Shown here one piece after another: positions 36,230-45,641 of a stretch of 64,000 nucleotides of DNA. Below the pieces are notes generated by a model. It searched no databases. It was given only the letters and a program-made list of their open reading frames with translations, and had not been told where the DNA came from. The stretch is from CAVRAZ01 sp963719135 (lineage in GTDB: Bacteria > Pseudomonadota > Gammaproteobacteria > DSM-19610), in contig CAVRAZ010000012.1 in the NCBI GenBank assembly GCA_963719135.1, forward strand, positions 41,835-105,834, read 5' to 3'. The first letter of the stretch is position 1, and every line of letters begins with the position of its first letter. A program made the position numbers and the translations under genes.

Positions 36230-38901
36230 GCGTTCTCCTCATTGTCCTCGCCGGGAGGCTCGATCAGCGGCAGGTGGATGGCGATGGTGGTCCCCCGACT
36301 GCCCGGACCAGGAAGCGCCTCGATGCGCCCGCCATGGGCGCCGATCATGCCGCTGCAGATGGCCAGCCCCAATCCGCTGCCGTACTTGCCGCGATCGCCT
36401 TCGCCGCCGGTGAAAAACATATTGAAAACTTTTTCACGCTGATCGGGCGGGATACCCGGTCCTTCGTCGGAGACCGTGATCAGCAGCTCGCGGTCGTCAC
36501 GCGTCGCCGCCACTCGCACTTCGCCATGTTCGGGCGAGAATTTTGCCGCGTTTTCGATGACATTGACCAGCGCCTGCTCGATCAACGCGGGGTGAACGTA
36601 AAGTAACGGCAGACCCGGCTCGATACTCCTGACCAGTCGACGGTCGTGCAGCAACTCACGGCTGCGACGCAGCGCCGAATTGAGGATGTCGTCGATGCCA
36701 ATCCAGTCCCGCTCCAGTTTTAACGTGCCGTGCCCGAGCCGCGTCATATCGAGAAGATTCTGGATGTAGCGGTTGAGTCGTTCGCCTTCGCTGATCACAG
36801 CGTCGAGGAGCTCGCGCCTGTCGTCGGCGGAGAGCGCATCGTTCAGGGAGCGCAGGCTGCTTGCCGCGCCGATCATCGACGCCAGCGGGGTTCGCAGGTC
36901 GTGGGACACCGATGAAAGCAGTGCCGAACGCAAACGCTCCGTTTCTTCTGCAACCTTGGCTTGCTCCAGGCTGGTGGCAAGGCGGGTGCGAGCCATGACC
37001 AACGTGACCTGGGTCACCAGCGCGTCGATGGCGGCGAGTTGTTCACTGCGTAACCCCTGGGTTGGCCGGTAAACGCCGACCACGCCGAAGCATTCCTCTT
37101 CGAGTGACAGAGGCAGAAAGCGCCAGTCGATGCCCGATAGGGTATCTGTTTGGAATCCACTGGGGTGTCGATGGTCGTAGGCCCATTGCGCCGCCGACCA
37201 GGCTTTGTCATTCAGGCCGCTCTCCTCCTGAGAGCTCGCCGCCTGTTCGAGTTTTCCTTCATCGCCCGTTGCCAGCAGGACGACCGGCACATGTAGATGC
37301 TCGGCGATGGCCGTAGTGGCCTCACGATGCACTGTGGGGAGGTCGACAGCAGCCGAGAGGCTCCGGCTCAGGGACAATAGGGTTTGCGTCTGTTCGTTGG
37401 TGCTGCGCAGCGCGAGTACCTGGTTGCGCAAGCGTCCGGCTAAACGGCCGCCGATCAATCCTGTGACCAGAAAAAAGCCGACGGTCACCAACTCATGGGT
37501 ACGATGTATGGCAAAAGTGAACCGCGGCTCCGTGAAGATGAAATTGTAAGCGGCGGCGCTCACTACCGCGGTGAAAAGAGCCGGACGCATGGCCGTGCGC
37601 GTCGCGACCAGCAATACCGCGGTCATGAAGACCAGCGACAGGCTGGCCAAGGGAACCAGTGACTCGATGGTGGCGGCGACAGCGGTTGCCGCCGCCACCA
37701 CGATAAGCGCAAATACGTAGTAACGAACAGGCTCGAGTTGCCGGAACCAGCGCTGACGCCGACGCACAAGGGCTGCCCGTGAGGGAATGAAGGTGATTTC
37801 AAAATCTCCGCCCCGACGCAACAGGCGCTGACTCAGGGTGCGGCCAAACAGTCCCGCCAAGGGTCGGCTTCGGCTGCGGCCCACCACCAGCGTGGTGGCA
37901 TTTTGCTCGCGCGCGAAGGCCAGTAACTCCTCCACGGGGTCGTGGCCGCGCAGCGTGACGGTTTCGCCCCCCAGGCGCTCGGCCAGCTCGAAGGCACGCT
38001 CAACACCTGCCTGCTGTTCGGGGTCGGTATCACCGCGATCGACGAACACCGTGCTCCATGGAGCGCGGCGGCGCTCGGCCAGACGCCTGCCGAGACGCAC
38101 CAATTCCTCACTGTTACCGATCCCGTCGATGGAGACAACGATGCGCGCCCGCACCGGCCACGGCCCCGCAATCCCCTGGCTGCGCATGACCTCGCGCACA
38201 TCCCGATCGATGCGTTCCGCCACGGCCTGCAGGGCCAGTTCACGAAGCGCCGCCAGATTCGTCGGGCTGAAAAAGCCATCCAGGGCCGCGCGTGCCTGTT
38301 CGGGTACGTAGACCTTGCCCTGCTTGAGCCGCTCGATCAGCTCGCGGGGTGTCAGATCCACCAGTACCATATCGCGCGCCTCGCTGAGCACGGCGTCCGG
38401 CACCGTCTCCCGCATGCGCACGCCGGTAATGCGCGCGACGACATCGTTCAGGCTCTCCAGGTGCTGGATATTGACCGTGGTCCACACGTCGATGCCCTGC
38501 GCCAGCAACTCCTCGATATCCTGATAACGGCGCGGGTGGCGGGTACCCGGAATGTTGCGATGGGCCAGTTCGTCCACCAGCACCACGGCCGGCGAACGTT
38601 TGAGAATGCCATCCAGGTCCATCTCCTGGAACTGTGCGCCGCGATACTCGAGCTGCATCAGGGGAATGGACTCCAGCCCCGCGCACAGCGCCTCGGTTTC
38701 CTGCCGGCCGTGGCTTTCGATGATCCCGATGACGATATCGGCGCCCTCGCGCCGAGCCTCACGCGTCGCTTCCAGCATCTTGTAGGTCTTGCCGACGCCG
38801 GGGGAGGCACCTAAAAAGATCTTTAGCGCCCCTTGCCGCTCGCGTTTTATCTCGGACAGCAGGGCCTGGGGGTCCGGCCGATCATCGGATGTTGTATTCA
38901 T
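36226..38901 (-). CDS. kdpD: KdpD osmosensitive K+ sensor histidine kinase
   Basis: 891 residues from the ATG at 38901 (a second ATG lies 6 bp upstream). It has a KdpD N-terminal domain with Walker A GASPGVGKT and VVLVDELAHRNIPG, a USP-like domain (ARIVVSIDGIGNSEELVRLG...TLVVGRSRSRPL), four membrane helices (about 400-500), a GAF domain (about 530-650) and the kinase core with H-box SVSHDLRTPLASMIGAASSL, N-box LVNVIENAAKFSPEHGEV and GLGLAI. It phosphorylates KdpE. It lies downstream of kdpC and overlaps kdpE, so it is probably in one operon. Confidence 0.95.
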   Translation of the reverse strand: MNTTSDDRPDPQALLSEIKRERQGALKIFLGASPGVGKTYKMLEATREARREGADIVIGIIESHGRQETEALCAGLESIPLMQLEYRGAQFQEMDLDGILKRSPAVVLVDELAHRNIPGTRHPRRYQDIEELLAQGIDVWTTVNIQHLESLNDVVARITGVRMRETVPDAVLSEARDMVLVDLTPRELIERLKQGKVYVPEQARAALDGFFSPTNLAALRELALQAVAERIDRDVREVMRSQGIAGPWPVRARIVVSIDGIGNSEELVRLGRRLAERRRAPWSTVFVDRGDTDPEQQAGVERAFELAERLGGETVTLRGHDPVEELLAFAREQNATTLVVGRSRSRPLAGLFGRTLSQRLLRRGGDFEITFIPSRAALVRRRQRWFRQLEPVRYYVFALIVVAAATAVAATIESLVPLASLSLVFMTAVLLVATRTAMRPALFTAVVSAAAYNFIFTEPRFTFAIHRTHELVTVGFFLVTGLIGGRLAGRLRNQVLALRSTNEQTQTLLSLSRSLSAAVDLPTVHREATTAIAEHLHVPVVLLATGDEGKLEQAASSQEESGLNDKAWSAAQWAYDHRHPSGFQTDTLSGIDWRFLPLSLEEECFGVVGVYRPTQGLRSEQLAAIDALVTQVTLVMARTRLATSLEQAKVAEETERLRSALLSSVSHDLRTPLASMIGAASSLRSLNDALSADDRRELLDAVISEGERLNRYIQNLLDMTRLGHGTLKLERDWIGIDDILNSALRRSRELLHDRRLVRSIEPGLPLLYVHPALIEQALVNVIENAAKFSPEHGEVRVAATRDDRELLITVSDEGPGIPPDQREKVFNMFFTGGEGDRGKYGSGLGLAICSGMIGAHGGRIEALPGPGSRGTTIAIHLPLIEPPGEDNEENA

Positions 38902-38933
38902 AGGCATACCAATCGGGATTCCTTCGGCCCTCC

Positions 38934-39560
38934 TTACCTGGCGGGGGGCTGTGCGCTGAGCGCGTCGAGTGCCAAATTCAATTGGAGCACATTGACGCGC
39001 GGCTGTCCCAGTACGCCAAGCACGGGCCGTTGCACACGCGCCGCCACCAACGCGGCGACGGTTGCGCGGGGCAATCCGCGCGCGGCGGTGACCCGGTCGA
39101 TTTGGATCTCAGCCGCTTCCGGGCTGATGTGGGGGTCGATGCCCGACGCGGAAGCGGCGATGAGGTCTACAGGGATTGCGGTTGGCGCTACACCGTCGGC
39201 GTCGGCAATGGCCTTGGAACTGGCCGCGGCCCGTTCGCGCAGGGCCGGATTGCTGGGCGCCCAATTGGAACCCGAGACGGCGAAGGGATCGTAACCGGCG
39301 GCCGAGGGGCGGCCCTGGAAATAGCCCGGTGCACTGAACGGCTGACCCACCAGGGCCGAGCCAATCACTTTACCGTTCCGCTCGATGAGGCTGCCGGTGG
39401 ACTGGTAGGGAAACAGGATGGCACCGACCGATACGGTGAACAGTGGATACAACCCGCCGCACAGTACCATCAGCACCAGGGCGCCGCGCAGCGCATGGAG
39501 CCAATGAGTACCGGCCTGGGTTGGCGGTAGTGTGAGTGTAGTGGTTTCAGATTGTTTCAT
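38934..39560 (-). CDS. kdpC: KdpC, K+-ATPase chaperone subunit
   Basis: 208 residues: one N-terminal membrane helix (ALRGALVLMVLCGGLYPLFT), then the KdpC body with GKVIGSALVGQPFSAPGYFQ, GRPSAAGYDPFAVSGSNWAP, DLIAASASGIDPHISPEAAE and the final VNVLQLNLALDAL. It stabilises ATP binding in the KdpFABC complex in the inner membrane. Slightly longer than E. coli KdpC (190). Confidence 0.95.
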   Translation of the reverse strand: MKQSETTTLTLPPTQAGTHWLHALRGALVLMVLCGGLYPLFTVSVGAILFPYQSTGSLIERNGKVIGSALVGQPFSAPGYFQGRPSAAGYDPFAVSGSNWAPSNPALRERAAASSKAIADADGVAPTAIPVDLIAASASGIDPHISPEAAEIQIDRVTAARGLPRATVAALVAARVQRPVLGVLGQPRVNVLQLNLALDALSAQPPAR

Positions 39561-39569
39561 GACCGTCTC

Positions 39570-41594
39570 CTACATGAACAGACCAAGACCAAGGTCGATG
39601 AGCTTGATCGCCGGGAAGGGCAACAGCAGACCACCCAGTCCGTACACCAGCAGATTACGGCGCAGCAGCGCGTCGGCACTGGCCGGCCGGATGCGCACGC
39701 CGCGCAGGGCGAAGGGGATCAGCGCGGGGATCACCAGGGCATTGAAGATCACCGCCGCCAGCACCGCTGTGGCCGGGCTGTTGAGGTGCATGATGTCGAA
39801 GGCCTGCATGGCCGGCACGCTGGCGACGAAGATGGCCGGCAGGATGGCGAAGTACTTGGCCACGTCGTTGGCGAGCGAGAAGGTGGTCAGCGCGCCGCGG
39901 GTGACCAGCAATTGTTTGCCAATCTCCACCACCTCCAGCAGCTTGGTCGGATCGGAGTCCAGGTCGACCATGTTGCCGGCCTCCTTGGCGGCCTGGGTGC
40001 CGGAGTTCATCGCCAGCCCTAAATCGGCCTGTGCCAGGGCAGGCGCATCGTTGGTGCCGTCACCCATCATCGCCACCAGCCGGCCTCCCGCCTGTTCGCG
40101 CCGGATGTATTCCAGTTTGTCCTCCGGGGTGGCCTCGGCAATATAATCCGCCACGCCGGCCTCGGCGGCGATGGCCGCGGCGGTCAGCGGATTGTCGCCG
40201 GTGATCAGCACTGTGCGCACGCCCATGGCGTGCAGGCGCTGGAAGCGCTCCTTGATGCCGCTCTTGATGATGTCGGACAGGGGTATGACGCCGAGCACCC
40301 GATGGTCCTCCGCGACCACCAGCGGCGTCGCGCCGCCACGCGCCACACGCTCCACCAGTGCGGTCGTCTCGTCGGGGTAGGTTCCGCCGTTCTCCGTGAC
40401 GAAGCGGCGAATGGCATCCGGCGCGCCCTTGCGGATGCGTCGACCGTCCGGCTGGTCGATGCCCGAGAGGCGGGTCTTGGCGGAAAACGACAGGAAGCGT
40501 GACTCCGTGGCGGCCTCGACGACACCGCCGCGGTTGCGGGCCAAGGCCACGATGGACTTGCCCTCCGGCGTGGGGTCTGCCAGCGAGGCGAGCAGGGCGG
40601 CATCCCGCAGCCGTTCCGGGGCCATGTTGAACAACGGCAGGAAGTCGCTGGCCTGGCGGTCGCCGTGGGTGATGGTGCCGGTCTTATCCAGCAACAAGGT
40701 GTCGATGTTGCCGGCCACCTCCACCGCCTTGCCCGATTTGGCGACCAGGTTGGCGCGCATGGCGCGATCCATGCCGGCGATGCCGATGGCCGGCAACAGC
40801 CCGCCGATGGTGGTGGGGATGAGACAGACCAGCAGCGCCACCAGCACCGGCACCGAGGTCGCGCTGCCGACGAAGTGGGCGAACGGCACCAGGGTGGCGA
40901 CGACGATCAGGAACACCATGGTGAGCGCGGCCAGCAGCACCGTGAGCGCGATCTCGTTGGGTGTCTTCTGCCGCTTGGCGCTCTCCACCAGGGCGATCAT
41001 GCGGTCCAGCAACGACTGCCCGGACTCCACCGTCACCTCGACCACGATGCTGTCCGTCAGCAGCTTGGTGCCGGCGCTGACGCCGCTGTTGTCGGTGCCC
41101 GCCTCGCGCAGCACCGGCGCGGACTCGCCGGTGACCGCCGATTCGTTGATGCTGGCGGCCCCCTCGACGATCTCACCGTCGGCGGGAATCAGCTCGCCCG
41201 CCAGCACCCGTATCCGGTCGCCCATGCGCAGTGCGGTGGCGGGCACCTGTTCTTCACCGTCCCCGGTGATACGCCGGGCAACGAGCTGCTCACGGGTGGA
41301 GCGCAGGCTCTCGGCCTGCGCCCGGCCCCGCGCCTCCGCCAGCGCCTCGGCGGCGTTGGCAAACAGCACGGTGAACAGCAGGATGAGGGTAATGGCGAGG
41401 TTGAAGCCCCAGGGGCGGCCGGCAGCGATATCGGCACCGCTCAGCCACAGCGTCACCAGCGTGCCGACCCCGACCACGAACATCACCGGGTTGCGCGCCA
41501 GCCACCGCGGATCGAGCCGCAGCACCGATTCACCCGCCAAACGGGTGAGGGCGCTGGCATCCAGTAACTTTAATTGCTTGCGTTCATGTTTCAT
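39570..41594 (-). CDS. kdpB: KdpB, catalytic P-type ATPase subunit
   Basis: 674 residues from the ATG at 41594. The P-type signatures are complete: TGES in NESAVTGESAPVL, the phosphorylation site LLLDKTGTITHGDRQASDFL, KGAPDAI in the nucleotide-binding domain, TGDNPLTAAAIAAEAGV and MMGDGTNDAPALAQADLGLA. Eight membrane helices are visible. It hydrolyses ATP to drive K+ uptake through KdpA. kdpA ends 16 bp upstream. Confidence 0.96.
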   Translation of the reverse strand: MKHERKQLKLLDASALTRLAGESVLRLDPRWLARNPVMFVVGVGTLVTLWLSGADIAAGRPWGFNLAITLILLFTVLFANAAEALAEARGRAQAESLRSTREQLVARRITGDGEEQVPATALRMGDRIRVLAGELIPADGEIVEGAASINESAVTGESAPVLREAGTDNSGVSAGTKLLTDSIVVEVTVESGQSLLDRMIALVESAKRQKTPNEIALTVLLAALTMVFLIVVATLVPFAHFVGSATSVPVLVALLVCLIPTTIGGLLPAIGIAGMDRAMRANLVAKSGKAVEVAGNIDTLLLDKTGTITHGDRQASDFLPLFNMAPERLRDAALLASLADPTPEGKSIVALARNRGGVVEAATESRFLSFSAKTRLSGIDQPDGRRIRKGAPDAIRRFVTENGGTYPDETTALVERVARGGATPLVVAEDHRVLGVIPLSDIIKSGIKERFQRLHAMGVRTVLITGDNPLTAAAIAAEAGVADYIAEATPEDKLEYIRREQAGGRLVAMMGDGTNDAPALAQADLGLAMNSGTQAAKEAGNMVDLDSDPTKLLEVVEIGKQLLVTRGALTTFSLANDVAKYFAILPAIFVASVPAMQAFDIMHLNSPATAVLAAVIFNALVIPALIPFALRGVRIRPASADALLRRNLLVYGLGGLLLPFPAIKLIDLGLGLFM

Positions 41595-41610
41595 AAGTAT
41601 CTCCAGGTAA

Positions 41611-43320
41611 TCAGCCGGCGAGCGACAGGTACTCGGCGAACGGTCCAAGGGCCAGTACCGGGAAGAAGCTGAGCAGCGCGAACATCACGATCACACCCAG
41701 GGTCAGTAAGGCGAAGGTCGGCGTTTCCACTGCCAGGCTGCCCGAGGTGGTGGGTGCGACGCGCTTGCCCGCCAGATAGGCGGCCACCGCCAGCGGCGCC
41801 AGGATCGGGATGAATCGACCCAGGATGAGCGCCACGGTGCAACTAACGTTCCACCACACCGTGTTGTCGCCCAGCCCCTCGAAACCGGAACCGTTGTTGG
41901 CGAATGCCGAGGTGTACTCGTAGAGCACCTGGCTCAGGCCATGGAAGCCGGGGTTGGAGTTCTGCGCCAGGCCCGGAATTGCCACCGTCAGGGCGGTCAG
42001 CCCGAGGATCAGCAGCGGCTGCAGCAACAGCGCGATGGAGACCAGCTTGATCTCCTTGGCCTCCAACGCCCGGCCATACAACTCCGGCGAGCGGCCCACC
42101 ATCAGGCTGCCGAGAAACACGGCGAGCAGCAGAAACAGCAGGTAATTGATGAGACCCACGCCGACGCCGCCGAAGGTGGCGTTGATGAACATGTCCATCA
42201 GGGTCGAGGCACCGCCCAGGGGATTGAACGAGTCGTGCATGCCGTTGACCGAGCCGTTGGAGGTCTGGGTGGTGAAGCTGCCCCACAGTGCGGTGGCCGT
42301 GGCGCCGAAGCGCACTTCCTTGCCCTCCAGGTTCGGGCCCTCGGCGGCGAGACCGGCAAAGGCGGCGTTGGGTTGGTTCTCGGACCAGACATTCAGGCCC
42401 GTGAGCGCCGCCGACAGCGTCAGCATCACGCCCAGGATGGACAGCGCCAGGCGCCGCCGGCCGGTCAGGTAGCCGGCCATGATCACCAAGGCGATCGGGA
42501 TCAGCACGATCGCGATGGTCTCGACGAAATTGGACACTGGCGTCGGATTCTCCAGCGGCACGGCGCTGTTCGGTCCATACCAGCCGCCGCCGTTGGTGCC
42601 GAGCTGCTTGATCGCTACCATGGGTGCCACCGGTCCTACGGGGATGCGTTGTTCGGCAAGTCCCGCGCTGCTGTCGATCGGCTGGGCCATTTGCGCCCCC
42701 TCGTAGGTACTGGGTACCCCCTGCCAGGCAAGCAACAGGGCCGTGATAAAGGCCAACGGCAAAAAGACACGTACGATGGCGCGCACCAGGTCCGAATGAA
42801 AGTTGCCAACGGCAACTTCGCCGCATGCGGTCACAAGGCGATCTTCGCGTTTTGCGAACAGGGTGCGCAGGATGGCGACCAGCGCCGCGATACCGGCCGC
42901 CGGAGTGACGATCTGCATGCTCACGATGGCGATCAGCTGCGAGAAGTAGGAGAGCTGCGCCTGCCCGGAGTAGTGCTGCTGGTTGGTATTGGTGATGAAC
43001 GACGCCGCGGTGTGCAATGCGAGATCCCAGCTCATCCCCTCGATGCCGTCCGGGTTGAGCGGAAGCCGTCCCTGCTGCATGAAGATCACCAGCACAATTA
43101 TCCCGATGACGACGTGCAACTTGAGCAATGCCTTGCCGTACTGCTTCCAGTTCATGGAGGAACCGGGATGTACGCCGATGGCTCCATAGATCATCCGCTC
43201 GACCGGCCCGAATGCGCGATCAAGCGCTGTGGGTGTCGATGAGTAAATCGACGCCATGTAGCGTCCCAGCGGCCAGGCCAGCAACAGCGCGATCGCGTAG
43301 ATGAGCAGTACTTCATTCAT
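41611..43320 (-). CDS. kdpA: KdpA, K+-translocating subunit
   Basis: 569 residues from the ATG at 43320. It has about ten membrane helices and the four pore-loop repeats of the SKT superfamily (SFITNTNQQHYSGQ, QLGTNGGGWYGPNSAVPLEN, with FNPLGGAS and AFANNGSGFEGL). These form the K+ selectivity filter. The start codon overlaps the stop of a 26-codon ORF. Confidence 0.96.
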   Translation of the reverse strand: MNEVLLIYAIALLLAWPLGRYMASIYSSTPTALDRAFGPVERMIYGAIGVHPGSSMNWKQYGKALLKLHVVIGIIVLVIFMQQGRLPLNPDGIEGMSWDLALHTAASFITNTNQQHYSGQAQLSYFSQLIAIVSMQIVTPAAGIAALVAILRTLFAKREDRLVTACGEVAVGNFHSDLVRAIVRVFLPLAFITALLLAWQGVPSTYEGAQMAQPIDSSAGLAEQRIPVGPVAPMVAIKQLGTNGGGWYGPNSAVPLENPTPVSNFVETIAIVLIPIALVIMAGYLTGRRRLALSILGVMLTLSAALTGLNVWSENQPNAAFAGLAAEGPNLEGKEVRFGATATALWGSFTTQTSNGSVNGMHDSFNPLGGASTLMDMFINATFGGVGVGLINYLLFLLLAVFLGSLMVGRSPELYGRALEAKEIKLVSIALLLQPLLILGLTALTVAIPGLAQNSNPGFHGLSQVLYEYTSAFANNGSGFEGLGDNTVWWNVSCTVALILGRFIPILAPLAVAAYLAGKRVAPTTSGSLAVETPTFALLTLGVIVMFALLSFFPVLALGPFAEYLSLAG

Positions 43321-43397
43321 ATGTGATCCTCCCATTCAATGAACAGGAAACAGAGGCCGAACAGGGCCAGGAGTATGAGTGCGCCGACGATGCCCAT
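43317..43397 (-). CDS. 26-residue membrane peptide between kdpF and kdpA
   Basis: ATG 43397 gives MGIVGALILLALFGLCFLFI EWEDHI, one hydrophobic helix with an acidic C-terminus. Its TGA overlaps the kdpA ATG (ATGA), and GGGAG lies inside it as the kdpA ribosome site. It is too short for the standard ORF cutoffs. It is not kdpF, which is the separate ORF just upstream. It may be a second stabilising peptide or a translational coupler. Confidence 0.5.
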   Translation of the reverse strand: MGIVGALILLALFGLCFLFIEWEDHI

Positions 43398-43399
43398 GG

Positions 43400-43480
43400 C
43401 TAGAACCTCTCGGGCCGCAACAGGGCGACCGTCAGATAGGCGAGCAAGGCGACGACCAGCGCGAGCAGGATGTAATACAT
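43400..43480 (-). CDS. kdpF: KdpF, small K+-ATPase subunit
   Basis: ATG 43480, preceded by GGGAGG, gives a 26-residue peptide MYYILLALVVALLAYLTVAL LRPERF. One membrane helix followed by LLRPE(R/K)F is the KdpF signature. It stabilises the KdpABC complex. It is the first gene of the kdpFABCDE operon. Confidence 0.85.
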   Translation of the reverse strand: MYYILLALVVALLAYLTVALLRPERF

Positions 43481-43851
43481 GAAGACCTCCCGAGAGGTGG
43501 TTGACCGATGGAAGGAAGATTAGGAGCGGGTGGCATAACGGTTCTAGGTTCAGTCAACGGGGAGGCGTAACAAATTCGTAAATCTTTCCAGGGCGTGTCG
43601 TGGTGTGTTTGCGCCGACTTAAAACTGACCACCTGTGCCGATTGAAAATCGGGCTGTGTATAGCCAAAATACACACCTTACAGCCCCTTTAATCGCTGCT
43701 ATTTGAGGTGCTGTTAAGTGGTCTTTCGGGGGCAGCTCATGACTATCAAATTTTTTCATGGTATCGACAGTTATGGCCGCCAGAGGGCCGTTACTATTAC
43801 TGGCTTTTCGCGGCTTATTGATAATCGAGTGGGAGTAGGGGAAACACCAAG
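43481..43851. other. kdp upstream region with a guaA-end-like site
   Basis: The kdp promoter must lie here. A TTGACT on the minus strand around 43550 is one -35 candidate, but no well-spaced -10 box was found. At 43824-43838 the 15 bp ATCGAGTGGGAGTAG equals the last 15 bp of guaA. The minus frame 43619-43876 crosses it and is not convincing. Confidence 0.45.
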
Positions 43852-44787
43852 CTACCGCTTCGCGCGCCGCCGGCACTGTGTAGTGGCGACCTTTTCGATG
43901 CGTTGCAGCGCCGTATAGGCGCCGTAACGTGCCTCGAATTCTTTCCGCATCGGGCCGAGTTTCTCCTGCAGAGTGGCCGCGGTCTCGCGTACCAGATTGT
44001 GTAGGAATTTCGGCCGCACATCACATTGCCCGGCAAGTACCTCCCAGTGGTTTGGCGTGATCACACCGGGATTGCGCTCTCCGCCGACATCGAAGGCGAG
44101 ATGGTAGTCGATGCGTTCGATGGCACGGGTACACACCAGGTCATAGAATGGCGCCAAGCGCGTCGCGTCATCGGGCAAATGCAACAGGGAGAGATTCTTG
44201 GCATGTCCATCCGCGTTGCCGGTCAGGACGTTGAAAACTTGCCAGCGCAGCAGGTGTTGCACGTCGATGGCCGGCTCGCTGGAGGCCTCTTGCACCAGGC
44301 GGTAGCACTGCGCGAAGGACGGCCCGCCGTGTTTCTGGTATTTCTTCTCGTGCCCGTAACCCAGTGCCTGACAGAAATCCTCCTGATGCAGTCGCTGCAC
44401 CTCACCGCGTTCATCCCATAAGCGGTCATAGCGGGCGATCTGCGCATAGCGAGTCCGCCCAATGGTGAGCAAGGTGATGTCCACGACGGGCAAGCCGATG
44501 GCTGCGGCCAGTTGTGTGGTGAAGGTCTCGTAGGCGGGCAGACGACGGTAGTCGGCCAGTTCGAACTTCAGGATGTGGCTGGACGGCGCTTCGCCCTGCG
44601 GCAGAAAATAGTGATCGTCGCGCACCAGTACCGGGCACTTGTCCTGCGCGCCGGCGAGCGATAGCCGCGGGCGCTCGTCCACCGGCCAGGCCGCATAGAT
44701 CTGCCCCCGCCGCGCGGCCAGGTCGGTCAGGTCCTTCTCCGTCAGCGGACGGTCCTGCAGCGAATGCGGCGGCGCGGTCAGGATCAT
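43852..44787 (-). pseudogene. hipA: HipA-type kinase toxin, 5' truncated
   Basis: The frame's first ~11 codons come from an IS91 end; authentic HipA sequence starts about LTEKDLTDLAARRGQIYAAW. Present are the Ser-loop region (RLSLAGAQDKCPVLV), HILKFELADYRRLPAYETFT, the catalytic GNADGHAKNLSLL and FYDLVCT. About the first 100 residues of the ~400-residue protein and any hipB are missing. HipA proteins phosphorylate a tRNA synthetase and cause persistence; this copy is probably inactive. Confidence 0.8.
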
Positions 44788-45143
44788 TGCCTGTATCGAA
44801 GACCCGGTCGTGCTTCAGAAGATACTCACCCATCTGAAGGAAAAGGCTGCCCCGGAACCGCTGAGCCTGTGGCCCTCAGCACGGGCGGCGCCTACCGCTC
44901 TGTTTGGCTGAAGTCATTTTTCCCGTTCGACACACATTGCTGTCACCTGTGGGGCACGGCAGGGGGGGCCGTTGGCCTGACGACCAGGAGGGGCCGCAAA
45001 GTGGCACTGGCGAGGGCGGATTGTTCGTTGACGAGGACAGAATTGGGCAAGATTACGGGGTGGTGGCAAGGCGCATGCCCCGTCGTGACCTGTGAATTGG
45101 CAGTTGATCGGTGTGGAAAAGCGCGTTTATCCTTTTTATACTC
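44754..45143 (+). mobile_element. IS91-type transposase 3' end and element terminus, copy 1
   Basis: Encodes the end of an IS91 transposase (CSECGGAVRIIACIEDPVVL, QKILTHLKEKAAPEP) and the downstream non-coding terminus to TTTTTATACTC. It matches 47383-47771 almost base for base over ~390 bp (one extra G in a G-tract). It truncates hipA on its left. Confidence 0.75.
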
Positions 45144-45230
45144 CGGGCTCAGACTCCGGTGTGTCGAACTGTCAGTCCTGCAAGACTCCACGCCGCGACT
45201 GCCTTTCTCACAGCGCAACCGCCCCACCGT

Positions 45231-45389
45231 TCATTGCGCGCGTTCAGGCGTCAAGTTCCTCGATGCGTTCAGCTTCTTGCGTTCATCAGCCCTGGCCGCC
45301 ACACCCGCGTACAGCGGGAAACCGGCGACATTCCCCACTTGCAGGGTCTTGCGCAGGTCATCGGCAATGAACTGGTTTCTTTGGTCCAT
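45231..45389 (-). CDS. Possible small protein
   Basis: ATG 45389 gives 52 residues, MDQRNQFIADDLRKTLQVGN then VAGFPLYAGVAARADERKKL. The composition is protein-like but the ribosome site is weak and no family is recognised. It may be part of a decayed gene. Confidence 0.3.
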   Translation of the reverse strand: MDQRNQFIADDLRKTLQVGNVAGFPLYAGVAARADERKKLNASRNLTPERAQ

Positions 45390-45641
45390 AGGTGAAGTCT
45401 TGCTCCCCCGGCATGGGGCACCTCCTCGCAGTGCCCGTGAGTGTGGTAGAAGATGTCACCCATGTCCCTGAACAAAATTGTTACCTATGTGTCTTGACCG
45501 TACCCACAGGCGGTATGCTCTGCACATTGACCTAATCTGCCGAACCGCCGTATACGTGACCCGTTCGCGCGGTGGTGCGGGAGGGTGGCGCAAGGCTTCT
45601 CCCTATCCCGATTAGGTCCATAAAACGCAGAGGGGAACAGT

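Noticed and set aside
38982..43242. Several long plus-strand ORFs opposite kdpC, kdpB and kdpA
   Set aside because: Shadows of the Kdp subunits.
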